Source: Stomorhina lunata
Taxonomy: Eukaryota > Arthropoda > Insecta > Diptera > Rhiniidae
Reading direction: 5' to 3'
Assembly: GCA_933228675.1 (NCBI GenBank)
Contig: OW121741.1
Coordinates: 131,515,290 to 131,579,289 of the forward strand
Length of the DNA stretch: 64,000 nt
In this document: one piece after another, positions 1 through 12,010 of the stretch
Position numbering within the stretch: the first letter of the stretch is position 1
Layout of the letters: every line of letters begins with the position of its first letter
Translations under genes and position numbers: made by a program
The notes under the pieces: model-generated
Seen by the model: only the letters and a program-made list of their open reading frames with translations
Database searches by the model: none
Told to the model about the DNA's origin: nothing

Positions 1-2
1 GG

Positions 3-2237
3 ATAAAACCGACTAGGCTAAATTATGACAAAATGAACAGGGGACTTTTTAACTCAACTTTGAATAGGGAACTTGAGGGTTTTATGCTTCCACTGAATGA
101 GAATGTGAGCGAGCAAGAAATTGACAATTGCGTTGATTCCTTATCTCGAGCTTTTCAAAAAGCGATAGACATCTCCGTACCAAAGGTGCCTGTTGGACGA
201 AAAGGTCTGTTAAAGCTCCCAGACAATATTCTGCAATTTATTGCAGAAAAGAAAAGATTACGTCGAATAGTCCAAAGGTGTGGAGACCCTGGGAGATGTC
301 TGACGCTTAAAGCTGATATAAAGAACCTTGATAAAATTATTCAAGGAGCAATTGCCAATTTTGAGCGTGAACACTGGTGTCAATTCCTTGGAAATATAAA
401 ACTCAATGACAAGACATTTAAGACAATTAGGGCAGCGACAGGACAAAATAAACGGTCGACTGTACATGACTTACTGGACACAGGGAACACTTTGGTGTCT
501 GATGAAAGTGGAAAAGCTAATTTGTTAGCCGACTACTTCTCAGAGGTACATCAAAGTGGACAAGAAACTGACACTGACTCCTTTTTTGAGACTGTTAGGG
601 ACAGAGTTAATGAATTGCATGATGAACCAATTACAATATTTGGTCAGTCAACATCAGCTGATGGTGCTAATGGAAGCAGTCTTGGCTTTGTACGGGCGGA
701 ATTAGTTGGGGCTGCCATTAAAAGAAGGCCAAACAAGAGATCGAGTGGGATTGATGAAATTCCAGACATCGTTCTCAAACGAACTCGAAGTGCGACCTGG
801 CTTTTTCTGGCAGTCTTATTTAACCACTGCATCAACATTGGCTACTTTCCAAGGAATTGGAAAAAAGCCTTGGTAGTACCAATTTCAAAGCCAAGAACTG
901 ACCCAAAGCAATTACGCAATTACAGACCCATCTCTTTGCTGTCACCCTTTGGAAAACTTTTGGAATCTTTTATCCTAGGTCGAGTAAATGACAGGATTGA
1001 GGAGGCGAATATCCTCGCTGACTCCCAATTTGGATTCAGACGTGGTCACTCAACTTCACATGCGCTGATGGTCTTTGGTGACTATGTAGCTAGGGGCCTC
1101 AATAAGAGATACCCTACTATAGCAGTCAGCTTAGACATTGCCAAAGCTTTTGACACAGTCTGGCAGAATGGAATCATATTCAAGATGATGAGTCTTGGAT
1201 TTGATAGACATCTTTGCCGGATTGTGTTAAACTTTTTGCTTGAAAGAAAGTTCATTGTGAGGGTGGGTGATTGCCGCTCGAATGAAAAATTGGTAACAGC
1301 GGGGGTACCTCAGGGTTCCCTTCTTGGCCCTGTCCTTTACAATATTTTTGTGAGTGATATCCCTAAGCCTCCAGAGGGTGACCTTCTTCTGACTTATGCG
1401 GACGATATTCTCATTGCATCATCAGGTGCACGGGCAAGAAGTGTGAACCAAAACGTTAACACATATTTGGCAAAGTTGGCGGAATACTTCGGGAAGTGGA
1501 AGTTACGAATAAATATTCAGAAATCGACTGCCATTATTATTAAAGGCAGGCGAAAATATTTGTATCCAAACAGTAGGGGGTTCATTCCCTCTCTAACGAT
1601 TGGTAGTGAGCTTCTTACTGTTTCGGATAGAATCAAATATTTAGGCGTAATTTTCCACGAAAATTTCGAGTATTACCGCCATATAGACCTTGTATTGGAG
1701 CGCACAAAGCGAACATTCGCTTCTTATCGAAGCATCCTTGGTCGACAAGGGTGCCTAGATAAAAAAGTGGGTCTGTTACTCTACAGACAAATTATCCGTC
1801 CTCTCATGTCCTATGCCTTTCCGGTTTGGTTTAGAATTTCTTCTGCCCAGATGGAGAGGCTTAGGGTATGGGAGAGGAAAATTTTGGTGGCTTGTCTGTG
1901 TCTTCGATGCAGACAAGGACCTGACGGAATATACCGTAAGCCAACTTGCAGATCCATTTATGGAGGGATCAATTTTGACCGTATAGATGGTTACATGATC
2001 AGGTCGGGCATGGCGTTTCTTGACAAGGCACGTTCTCTTGAGAATAGCCTAGTCAGGGAATGTTTTGAACAACCTGTCAGTGTTGACTCCATCCATCAAT
2101 CAAGGTATATGTCCCCGGTAGACCTTTTAACGCTAAGGGAAGCTGGTCTTCTCTTTCAGGGTGCAGATCTTATGTTTTATCATCGGCGAATTAATACGCT
2201 CAACATCGAGAGCACGGTATACAACATAGCCCAATAG
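3..2237 (+). CDS. LINE ORF2, reverse transcriptase region (5' partial)
   Basis: This encodes the reverse transcriptase used for target-primed reverse transcription of the element's own RNA. The frame is open to the window edge. The first ATG is at 33, but codons before it are open too, so the true start lies upstream, presumably in an apurinic-type endonuclease domain. Counting from that ATG, visible RT motifs are NYRPISLLS (about residues 290-298), FGFRRGHSTSHAL, SLDIAKAFD with catalytic D368, GVPQGS (424-429), YADD (455-458) and KYLGVIF. A C-terminal region of about 170 residues follows, beginning near LLYRQIIRPLMSYAFPVW. I see no RNase H motif before the stop, which favours a Jockey-like over an I- or LOA-like element. 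There are no frameshifts or internal stops, so it may be recently active. It is not a host gene. Confidence 0.93.
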   Translation: MKPTRLNYDKMNRGLFNSTLNRELEGFMLPLNENVSEQEIDNCVDSLSRAFQKAIDISVPKVPVGRKGLLKLPDNILQFIAEKKRLRRIVQRCGDPGRCLTLKADIKNLDKIIQGAIANFEREHWCQFLGNIKLNDKTFKTIRAATGQNKRSTVHDLLDTGNTLVSDESGKANLLADYFSEVHQSGQETDTDSFFETVRDRVNELHDEPITIFGQSTSADGANGSSLGFVRAELVGAAIKRRPNKRSSGIDEIPDIVLKRTRSATWLFLAVLFNHCINIGYFPRNWKKALVVPISKPRTDPKQLRNYRPISLLSPFGKLLESFILGRVNDRIEEANILADSQFGFRRGHSTSHALMVFGDYVARGLNKRYPTIAVSLDIAKAFDTVWQNGIIFKMMSLGFDRHLCRIVLNFLLERKFIVRVGDCRSNEKLVTAGVPQGSLLGPVLYNIFVSDIPKPPEGDLLLTYADDILIASSGARARSVNQNVNTYLAKLAEYFGKWKLRINIQKSTAIIIKGRRKYLYPNSRGFIPSLTIGSELLTVSDRIKYLGVIFHENFEYYRHIDLVLERTKRTFASYRSILGRQGCLDKKVGLLLYRQIIRPLMSYAFPVWFRISSAQMERLRVWERKILVACLCLRCRQGPDGIYRKPTCRSIYGGINFDRIDGYMIRSGMAFLDKARSLENSLVRECFEQPVSVDSIHQSRYMSPVDLLTLREAGLLFQGADLMFYHRRINTLNIESTVYNIAQ

Positions 2238-2627
2238 GTAAAATGTGTATATATTTAATTTCTTCTATTGTAAATTTCATTTCACTCTATCCTATCACTC
2301 TCTTTTGTATATTTTTCTTCCCTATTCTCATCTTTTGTAAATATTTTAATTTAGTTATAAGTTATTATTATATAAGTATTTTAAAATTCTAAGAGTTCCC
2401 TTTTTTTCCTTTTTTGGGGTAAAATTATTAAAGAAATGTCTGTATAAAACAATATAAATTTAAAAGTAAAATTAAAAATATGTATATATGTATAAATTAA
2501 ATTGTTAGTTCTTAAAAAATACATTAGTATGTAAGAAAATTTATAATATCCTTAAATTTAGTCTTAAAAACATGTAAATACAATTATTTGGAAATAAATG
2601 AAATCAACAATCAATCAATCAGAACAA
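2238..2627 (+). other. LINE 3' UTR and tail
   Basis: AT-rich, non-coding sequence follows the ORF2 stop. It ends with a few CAAT/AATC units (about 2604-2620), the likely reverse-transcription start tail, before the satellite begins. Confidence 0.7.
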
Positions 2628-5600
2628 TCAAAATTTCCTATAAATAGTCAATTTTCGAAAAATTTCCTATAAATAATCAATTTTCGAAAAATTTCCTATA
2701 AATAGTCAATTTTCGAAAAATTTCCTATAAATAGTCAATTTCCGAAAAATTTCCTATAAATAGTCAATTTTCGAAAAATTTCCTATAAATAGTCAATTTC
2801 CGAAAAATTTCCTATAAATAGTCAATTTTCGAAAAATTTCCTATAAATAGTCAATTTCCGAAAAATTTCCTATGAATAGTCAATTTTCGAAATATTCCCT
2901 ATAAATAGTAAATTTTCGAAAAATTTCCTATAAATAGTAAATTTTCGAAAAATTTCCTATAAATAGTCAATTTTTCGAAAAATTTCCTATAAATAGTCAA
3001 TTTTCGAAAAATTTCCTATAAATAGTAAATTTTAGAAAAATTTTCTATAAATAGTCAATTTTAGAAAAATTGTCCATCAAAAGTCAATTTTCTAAAGTTT
3101 TCCTATTAAAAGTCACTTTCCGAAAAATTTCCTATAAAAAAGTAAATTTTCGAAAAATTTCCTATAAAAAAGTAAATTTTTGAAAAATTTCCTATAAATA
3201 GTACATTTTTGAAAAATTTCATATAAATAGTCAGTTTTTGAAAAATTTCCTATAAAAAAGTAAATTTTCGAAAAATTGTCTATAAATAGTCCATTTTTGA
3301 AAAATTTCCTATAAATAGTCAATTTTCGAAAAATTTCCTATAAATAGTCAATTTTTGAAAAATTTCCTTTAAATAGTAAATTTTCGAAAAATTTCCTTTA
3401 AATAGTCAATTTTCGAAAAATTTCCTATAAATAGTCAATTTTTAAAAAATTTCTTATAAATAATCAATTTTCGAAAAATTTCCTATAAATAGTCAATTTT
3501 CGAAAAATTTCCTATAAATAGTAAATTTTCGAAAAATTTCCTAAAAATAGTAAATTTTCGAAAAATTTCCTATAAATAGTAAATTTTCGAAAAATTTCCT
3601 ATAAATAGTAAATTTTCGAAAAATTTCCTATAAATAGTAAATTTTCGAAAAATTTCCTATAAATAGTAAATTTTCGAAAAATTTCCTATAAATAGTAAAT
3701 TTTCGAAAAACTTCCTATAAATAGTAAATTTTCGAAAAATTTCCTATAAATAGTAAATTTTCTAATATTTTCCTATAAATAGTAAATTTTCGAAAAATTT
3801 CCTATAAATAGTAAATTTTCGAAAAATTTCCTATAAATAGTCAATTTTCGAAAAATTTCCTATAAATAGTAAATTTTTGAAAAATTTCCTTTAAATAGTA
3901 AATTTTCGAAAAATTTCCTATAAATAGTCAATTTTTAAAAAATTTCTTATAATTAATCAACTTTCAAAAAATTTCCTATAAATAGTCAATTTTCGAAAAA
4001 TTTCCTATAAATAGTCAATTTTCGAAAAATTTCCTATAAATAGTAAATTTTCGAAAAATTTCCTATAAATAGTAAATTTTCGAAAAATTTCCTATAAATA
4101 GTAAATTTTCGAAAAATTTCCTATAAATAGTAAATTTTCGAAAAATTTCCTATAAATAGTAAATTTTCTAAAATTTTCCTATAAATAGTAAATTTTTGAA
4201 AAATTTCCTATAAATAGTAAATTTTCGAAAAATTTCCTATAAATAGTAAATTTTCGAAAAATTTCCTATAAATAGTAAATTTTCGAAAAATTTCCTATAA
4301 ATAGTAAATTTTCGAAAAATTTCCTATAAATAGTAAATTTTCGAAAAATTTCCTATAAATAGTAAATTTTCGAAAAATTTCCTATAAATAGTAAATTTTC
4401 GAAAAATTTCCTATAAATAGTAAATTTTCGAAAAATTTCCTATAAATAGTAAATTTTCGAAAAATTTCCTATAAATAGTAAATTTTCTAAAATTTTCCTA
4501 TAAATAGTAAATTTTCGAAAAATTTCCTATAAATAGTAAATTTTCTAATATTTTCCTATAAATAGTAAATTTTCGAAAAATTTCCTATAAATAGTAAATT
4601 TTCGAAAAATTTCCTATAAATAGTAAATTTTCGAAAAATTTCCTATAAATAGTAAATTTTCGAAAAATTTCCTATAAATAGTCAATTTTTGAAAAATTTC
4701 CTATAAATAGTAAGTTTTTGAAAAATTTCCTATAAATAGTCAATTTTCGAAAAATTTCCTATAAATAGTAAATTTTCGAAAAATTTCCTATAAATAGTAA
4801 ATTTTCGAAAAATTTCCTATAAATAGTAAATTTTCGAAAAATTTCCTATAAATAGTAAATTTTCGAAAAACTTCCTATAAATAGTAAATTTTCGAAAAAT
4901 TTCCTATAAATAGTAAATTTTCGAAAAATTTCCTATAAATAGTAAATTTTCGAAAAATTTCCTATAAATAGTAAATTTTCGAAAAACTTCCTATAAATAG
5001 TAAATTTTCGAAAAATTTCCTATAAATAGTAAATTTTCGAAAAATTTCCTATAAATAGTAAATTTTCGAAAAATTTCCTATAAATAGTAAATTTTCGAAA
5101 AATTTCCTATAAATAGTAAATTTTCGAAAAATTTCCTATAAATAGTAAATTTTCGAAAAATTTCCTATAAATAGTAAATTTTCGAAAAACTTCCTATAAA
5201 TAGTAAATTTTCGAAAAATTTCCTATAAATAGTAAATTTTCGAAAAATTTCCTATAAATAGTAAATTTTCTAAAATTTTCCTATAAATAGTAAATTTTCG
5301 AAAAATTTCCTATAAATAGTAAATTTTCGAAAAATTTCCTATAAATAGTAAATTTTCGAAAAATTTCCTATAAATAGTAAATTTTCGAAAAATTTCCTAT
5401 AAATAGTAAATTTTCGAAAAATTTCCTATAAATAGTAAATTTTCGAAAAATTTCCTATAAATAGTAAATTTTCTAAAATTTTCCTATAAATAGTAAATTT
5501 TCGAAAAATTTCCTATAAATAGTAAATTTTCTAATATTTTCCTATAAATAGTAAATTTTCGAAAAATTTCCTATAAATAGTAAATTTTCGAAAAATTTCC

Positions 5601-8600
5601 TATAAATAGTAAATTTTCGAAAAATTTCCTATAAATAGTAAATTTTCGAAAAATTTCCTATAAATAGCAAATTTTCGAAAAATTTCCTATAAATAGTAAA
5701 TTTTCGAAAAATTTCCTATAAATAGTAAATTTTCGAAAAATTTCCTATAAATAGCAAATTTTCGAAAAATTTCCTATAAATAGTAAATTTTCGAAAAATT
5801 TCCTATAAATAGTAAATTTTCGAAAAATTTCCTATAAATAGTAAATTTTCGAAAAATTTCCTATAAATAGTAAATTTTCGAAAAATTTCCTATAAATAGT
5901 AAATTTTCTAAAATTTTCCTATAAATAGTAAATTTTCGAAAAATTTCCTATAAATAGTAAATTTTCGAAAAATTTCCTATAAATAGTAAATTTTCTAAAA
6001 TTTTCCTATAAATAGTAAATTTTTGAAAAATTTCCTATAAATAGTAAATTTTCGAAAAATTTCCTATAAATAGTAAATTTTCGAAAAATTTCCTATAAAT
6101 AGTAAATTTTCGAAAAATTTCCTATAAATAGTAAATTTTCGAAAAATTTCCTATAAATAGTAAATTTTCGAAAAATTTCCTATAAATAGTAAATTTTCGA
6201 AAAACTTCCTATAAATAGTAAATTTTCGAAAAATTTCCTATAAATAGTAAATTTTCGAAAAATTTCCTATAAATAGTAAATTTTCGAAAAATTTCCTATA
6301 AATAGTAAATTTTCGAAAAACTTCCTATAAATAGTAAATTTTCGAAAAATTTCCTATAAATAGTAAATTTTCGAAAAATTTCCTATAAATAGTAAATTTT
6401 CGAAAAATTTCCTATAAATAGTAAATTTTCGAAAAATTTCCTATAAATAGTAAATTTTCGAAAAATTTCCTATAAATAGTAAATTTTCGAAAAATTTCCT
6501 ATAAATAGTAAATTTTCGAAAAACTTCCTATAAATAGTAAATTTTCGAAAAATTTCCTATAAATAGTAAATTTTCGAAAAATTTCCTATAAATAGTAAAT
6601 TTTCTAAAATTTTCCTATAAATAGTAAATTTTCGAAAAATTTCCTATAAATAGTAAATTTTCGAAAAATTTCCTATAAATAGTAAATTTTCGAAAAATTT
6701 CCTATAAATAGTAAATTTTCTAAAATTTTCCTATAAATAGTAAATTTTTGAAAAATTTCCTATAAATAGTAAATTTTCGAAAAATTTCCTATAAATAGTA
6801 AATTTTCGAAAAATTTCCTATAAATAGTAAATTTTCGAAAAATTTCCTATAAATAGTAAATTTTCGAAAAATTTCCTATAAATAGTAAATTTTCGAAAAA
6901 TTTCCTATAAATAGTAAATTTTCGAAAAACTTCCTATAAATAGTAAATTTTCGAAAAATTTCCTATAAATAGTAAATTTTCGAAAAATTTCCTATAAATA
7001 GTAAATTTTCGAAAAATTTCCTATAAATAGTAAATTTTCGAAAAATTTCCTATAAATAGTAAATTTTCGAAAAATTTCCTATAAATAGTAAATTTTCGAA
7101 AAACTTCCTATAAATAGTAAATTTTCGAAAAATTTCCTATAAATAGTAAATTTTCGAAAAATTTCCTATAAATAGTAAATTTTCGAAAAATTTCCTATAA
7201 ATAGTAAATTTTCGAAAAAATTCCTATAAATAGTAAATTTTCGAAAAATTTCCTATAAATAGTAAATTTTCGAAAAATTTCCTATAAATAGTAAATTTTC
7301 GAAAAATTTCCTATAAATAGTAAATTTTCGAAAAATTTCCTATAAATAGCAAATTTTCGAAAAATTTCCTATAAATAGTAAATTTTCGAAAAATTTCCTA
7401 TAAATAGTAAATTTTCGAAAAATTTCCTATAAATAGCAAATTTTCGAAAAATTTCCTATAAATAGTAAATTTTCGAAAAATTTCCTATAAATAGTAAATT
7501 TTCGAAAAATTTCCTATAAATAGTAAATTTTCGAAAAATTTCCTATAAATAGTAAATTTTCGAAAAATTTCCTATAAATAGTAAATTTTCTAAAATTTTC
7601 CTATAAATAGTAAATTTTCGAAAAATTTCCTATAAATAGTAAATTTTCGAAAAATTTCCTATAAATAGTAAATTTTCGAAAAATTTCCTATAAATAGTAA
7701 ATTTTCTAAAATTTTCCTATAAATAGTAAATTTTTGAAAAATTTCCTATAAATAGTAAATTTTCGAAAAATTTCCTATAAATAGTAAATTTTCGAAAAAT
7801 TTCCTATAAATAGTAAATTTTCGAAAAATTTCCTATAAATAGTAAATTTTCGAAAAATTTCCTATAAATAGTAAATTTTCGAAAAATTTCCTATAAATAG
7901 TAAATTTTCGAAAAATTTCCTATAAATAGTCAATTTTCGAAAAATTTCCTATAAATAGTCAATTTTCGAAAAATTTCCTATAAATAGTCAATTTTCGAAA
8001 AATTTCCTATAAATAGTCAATTTTAGAAAAATTTTCTATAAATAGTCAATTTTAGAAAAATTTTCTATAAATAGTCAATTTTAGAAAAATTGTCCATCAA
8101 AAGTCAATTTTCGAAAGTTTTCCTATTAAAAGTCACTTTCCGCAAAATTTCCTATAAAAAAGTAAATTTTCGAAAAATTTCTTATAAAAAAGTGAATTTT
8201 TGAAAAATTTCCTATAAATAGTCCATTTTTGAAAAATTTCCTATAAATAGTCAGTTTTTGAAAAATTTCCTATAAAAAAGTAAATTTTCGAAAAATTGTC
8301 TATAAATAGTCCATTTTTGAAAAATTTCCTATAAATAGTAAGTTTTTGAAAAATTTCCTATAAATAGTCAATTTTCGAAAAATTTCCTATAAATAGTCAA
8401 TTTTTGAAAAATTTCCTTTAAATAGTAAATTTTCGAAAAATTTCCTATAAATAGTCAATTTTTAAAAAATTTCTTATAATTAATCAACTTTCAAAAAATT
8501 TCCTATAAATAGTCAATTTTCGAAAAATTTCCTATAAATAGTCAATTTTCGAAAAATTTCCTATAAATAGTAAATTTTCGAAAAATTTCCTATAAATAGT

Positions 8601-9029
8601 CAATTTTCGAAAAATTTCCTATAAATAGTCAATTTTCGAAAAATTTCCTATAAATAGTAAATTTTCGAAAAATTTCCTATAAATAGCAAATTTTCGAAAA
8701 ATTTCCTATAAATAGTAAATTTTCGAAAAATTTCCTATAAATAGTCAATTTTCGAAAAATTTCCTATAAATAGTAAATTTTCGAAAAATTTCCTATAAAT
8801 AGTAAATTTTCGAAAAATTTCCTATAAATAGTAAATTTTCGAAAATTTTCCTATAAATAGTAAATTTTCGAAAAATTTCCTATAAATAGTAAATTTTCGA
8901 AAAATTTCCTATAAATAGGAAATTTTCGAAAAATTTCCTATAAAAAGTAAATTTTCGAAAAATTTCCTATAAATAGTCAATTTTCGAATAATTTCCTATA
9001 AATAGTCAATTTTCGAAAAATTTTCTATT
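2628..9029 (+). repeat. 29-bp satellite array A1 (plus orientation), about 220 units
   Basis: Head-to-tail units of exactly 29 bp. Each holds the 10-bp palindrome TTTTCGAAAA, then AATTTC, then CTATAAATAG, then GTAAATT or GTCAATT. The GTAAATT form dominates the centre and GTCAATT the edges, as expected when the centre is homogenised by unequal exchange. The marker variant TTTTCTAAAATTTTCC followed downstream by a TTTTTG unit sits at 4167, 5994, 6719 and 7705. The separations are 1827, 725 and 986 bp, or 63, 25 and 34 whole units, so register is kept over kilobases. An edge-type block with TGTCCATCAAAAGTC occurs at 3071 and again at 8091 (offset 5020), marking a long-range internal duplication. 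One lone reverse-orientation unit lies at about 9046-9075. Confidence 0.97.
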
Positions 9030-9617
9030 TCTGTTGATGCTTAAAATTTACTGTTTATAGGAAATTTTTCATATTTTATAGCATTTTTTATAGTCCCATC
9101 TTTATCTGTATGAGATTATGAAAGTCATTTCTCGGTATTTAATTTAAAATTATTTATTTTTAATATAATTTAAAATGATTTCATTCAATATTTTTATATA
9201 AACTAATTTTAAATAATGACATTTACAATCATTATAATCATGATTTCAAAGTCTATAATTTAAATCTATTTTTTTTTTTTCTTTTTTTTTTTGTATTATA
9301 AATTATTACTTTGTTTAATCAATTTACGCATCAGCTACGCAATCAAATATTTATTAAAGTTTTTTCAGTATTTTTTTTTTAATAATTTATTTAGCAAATA
9401 TTGTCATAAACCATCTAAAAATTCAACTCACGCTCTAAAAGTTACTTTCACTCTACATAGAAAAAAAAAAAACTGCAGCCATAACTCAAATACAAATTTC
9501 ATAAAATTTTAAATTATTTTTGTCAAGGGAAAACATATGACAAGATGAGTTAAATGTGATGGAATTAATAAATGAAAAGTTTAAAATGAGTTTTATTTGT
9601 TACTATTTTTCGTGTAT
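9030..9617. other. AT-rich spacer between A1 and A2
   Basis: Apart from one reversed satellite unit at its left end, I see only T-runs and A-runs. Short open frames here have no recognisable product. This is the loop between two oppositely oriented arrays. Confidence 0.6.
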
Positions 9618-11329
9618 TTTTTGAAAATTGACTATTTATAGAAAATTTTTTGAAAATTGACTATTTATAGGAAATTTTTCGAAAATTGACTATTTAGAGA
9701 AAATTTTTTGAAAATTGACTATTTATAGGAAATTTTTCGAAAATTTACTATTTATAGGAAATTTTTCGAAAATTTACTATTTATAGGAAATTTTTCGAAA
9801 ATTTACTATTTATAGGAAATTTTTCGAAAATTTACTATTTATAGGAAATTTTTCGAAAATTTACTATTTATAGGAAATTTTTCGAAAATTTACTATTTAT
9901 AGGAAATTTTTCGAAAATTTACTATTTATAGGAAATTTTTCGAAAATTTACTATTTATAGGAAATTTTTCGAAAATTTACTATTTATAGTAAAGTTTTCG
10001 AAAATTTACTATTTATAGTAAAGTTTTCGAAAATTTACTATAGGAAATTTTTAGAAATTTTTCAAAAATTGACTATTTATAGGAAATTTTTCGAAAATTG
10101 ACTGTTTATAGGAAATTTTTCGAAAATTGAATATTTATAGGAAATTTTTCGAAAATTGACTATTTATAGGAAATTTTTCGAAAATTGACCATTTATAGGA
10201 AATTTTTCGAAAATTGACTATTTATAGGAAATTTTTCGAAAATTTACTATTTATAGGAAATTTTTCGAAAATTGACTATTTATAGGAAATTTTTCGAAAA
10301 TTGACTAGTTATAGGAAATTTTTTGAAAATTGAATATTTATAAGAAATTTTTCGAAAATTGACACTTTATAGGAAATATTTTGAAAACTGACTTTATAGG
10401 AAATCTTTCGAAAATTGACTATTTATAGGAAATTTTTCGAAAATTGACCATTTATAGGAAATTTTTCGAAAATTGACTATTTATAGGAAATTTTTCGAAA
10501 ATTTACTATTTATAGGAAATTTTTCGAAAATTGACTATTTATAGGAAATTTTTCGAAAATTTACTATTTATAGGAAATTTTTCGAAAATTTACTATTTAT
10601 AGTAAAGTTTTCGAAAATTTACTATTTATAGTAAAGTTTTCGAAAATTTACTATTTATAGTAAAGTTTTCGAAAATTTACTATAGGAAATTTTTAGAAAT
10701 TTTTTAAAAATTGACTATTTATAGGAAATTTTTCGAAAATTGACTGTTTATAGGAAATTTTTCGAAAATTGAATATTTATAGGAAATTTTTCGAAAATTG
10801 ACTATTTATAGGAAATTTTTTGAAAATTGACTATTAATAGGAAAATTTTCGAAAATTGATTGTTTATAGGAAATTTTTCGAAAATTGACTATTTATAGTA
10901 AAGATTTCGAAAATTTACTATTTATAAGAAATTTTTAGAAATTTTTGGAAAATTGACTATTTAAGGAAATTTTTCGAAAATTTACTGTTTATGGGAAATT
11001 TTTCGAAAATTGACATAATGGAAATTTTTCGAAAATTTACTTTTTATAGGATGTTTTTCGAAAATTTACTTTTTATAGGATATTTTTCGAAAATTGACTT
11101 TTTATTGGAAATTTTTCGAAAATTGACTATTTATAGGAAATTTTTCGAAAATTTACTATTTATAGGAAATTTTTCAAAAATTGACTATTTATAGGAAATT
11201 TTTGGAAAATTGACTTTTATAGGAAATTGTTCGAAAATTTACTTTTTATAGAAAATTTTTCGAAAATTTACTTTTTATATGAAATTTTTCGAAAATTGAC
11301 TATTTATAGGAAATTTTTCGAAAATTAAA
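9618..11329 (-). repeat. 29-bp satellite array A2 (minus orientation)
   Basis: The same unit as A1 but reverse-complemented, reading CTATTTATAGGAAA then TTTTTCGAAAATT. It is more divergent than A1. A marker segment (TATAGGAAATTTTTAGAAAT followed by an ACTGTTTATAGG unit) occurs at about 10038 and again 642 bp later at 10680, showing a block duplication. A2 faces A1 across about 590 bp. Confidence 0.95.
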
Positions 11330-12010
11330 TATATATATTGAGAAATTTCCCCTTTTTAATTTCTTTACTTTTGACAAAAATTTAATGTGAATGGGTTTCA
11401 AAAACTAAAAATTTTGAAATAAACAAATTTCAAACTTCTTCTGTTTCTCCTTTACTACAAAAATATCAGGCAATATCATCACGTTGGCATTAATTATTTA
11501 TGCATTCAGTCACTTGGATGGTCTGTCTGTCTGTCCCTCCGTCCCTCCATATACAAGTGCATATGCTTAACATATGCAATGCATGTGCGATTCCCTGGGA
11601 TAGTATTTTTACAACTATTTTATTCGTTCCCATTAATTTCTTATCCTTTTCCTTAACAAAAGATATTTATTCCTGGGTTGTATTTGCTTTTGATGCATAA
11701 ATTTAAATGAAAAAAAAAAAACTCTTACAAAAATAAACAATCCGAAGTTCATTTTAAATGAATTGAACTTGTTTATTTGTTTTACTCAATGATTCAGTTG
11801 TTCCATCAATTTTAGTTCAAAAACAAAAATTCTTTTCATTTGAATTTTTTTTTATTATTTCGGTTCTTGTACATTTTATGGCTTCCCAGGCATAATAAAA
11901 TCCAATTTGTTTGCCGAGTTGATCTACATAAATTGTTTTGTACGAGAGAAAAAAATGAACGCATTTTTAGAAGAAAGAACGAACCCTTAACTTCTTCAAC
12001 AGTTTACACT
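11330..12010. other. Unique AT-rich spacer
   Basis: Non-repetitive sequence with a short CTGT/CCCT pyrimidine stretch near 11520-11550. Short open frames here show no domain. I see no gene. Confidence 0.5.

Larger units (their letters stand above)
1..2627 (+). mobile_element. Non-LTR retrotransposon (LINE), 3' portion, Jockey/I-like
   Basis: The block contains the reverse-transcriptase part of ORF2, a roughly 390-bp AT-rich 3' UTR and a short tail of CAAT/AATC repeats at about 2604-2620. It runs off the left window edge, so ORF1, the endonuclease and the 5' end are not visible. The last bases abut the 29-bp satellite. The intact reading frame suggests recent insertion. The tetranucleotide tail is unlike the plain poly(A) of typical Jockey elements, so the clade (Jockey, LOA, I or R1) is left open. 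Confidence 0.9.

Noticed and set aside
2628..9029. CRISPR-like regular repeat array
   Set aside because: There are no unique spacers; units are contiguous and near identical, so it is a eukaryotic satellite.
2628..9029. Heat-shock elements (GAA/TTC) in the 29-bp unit
   Set aside because: The GAA and TTC in the unit are separated by 0 or 4 bases, not the 2 bases of a heat-shock element.
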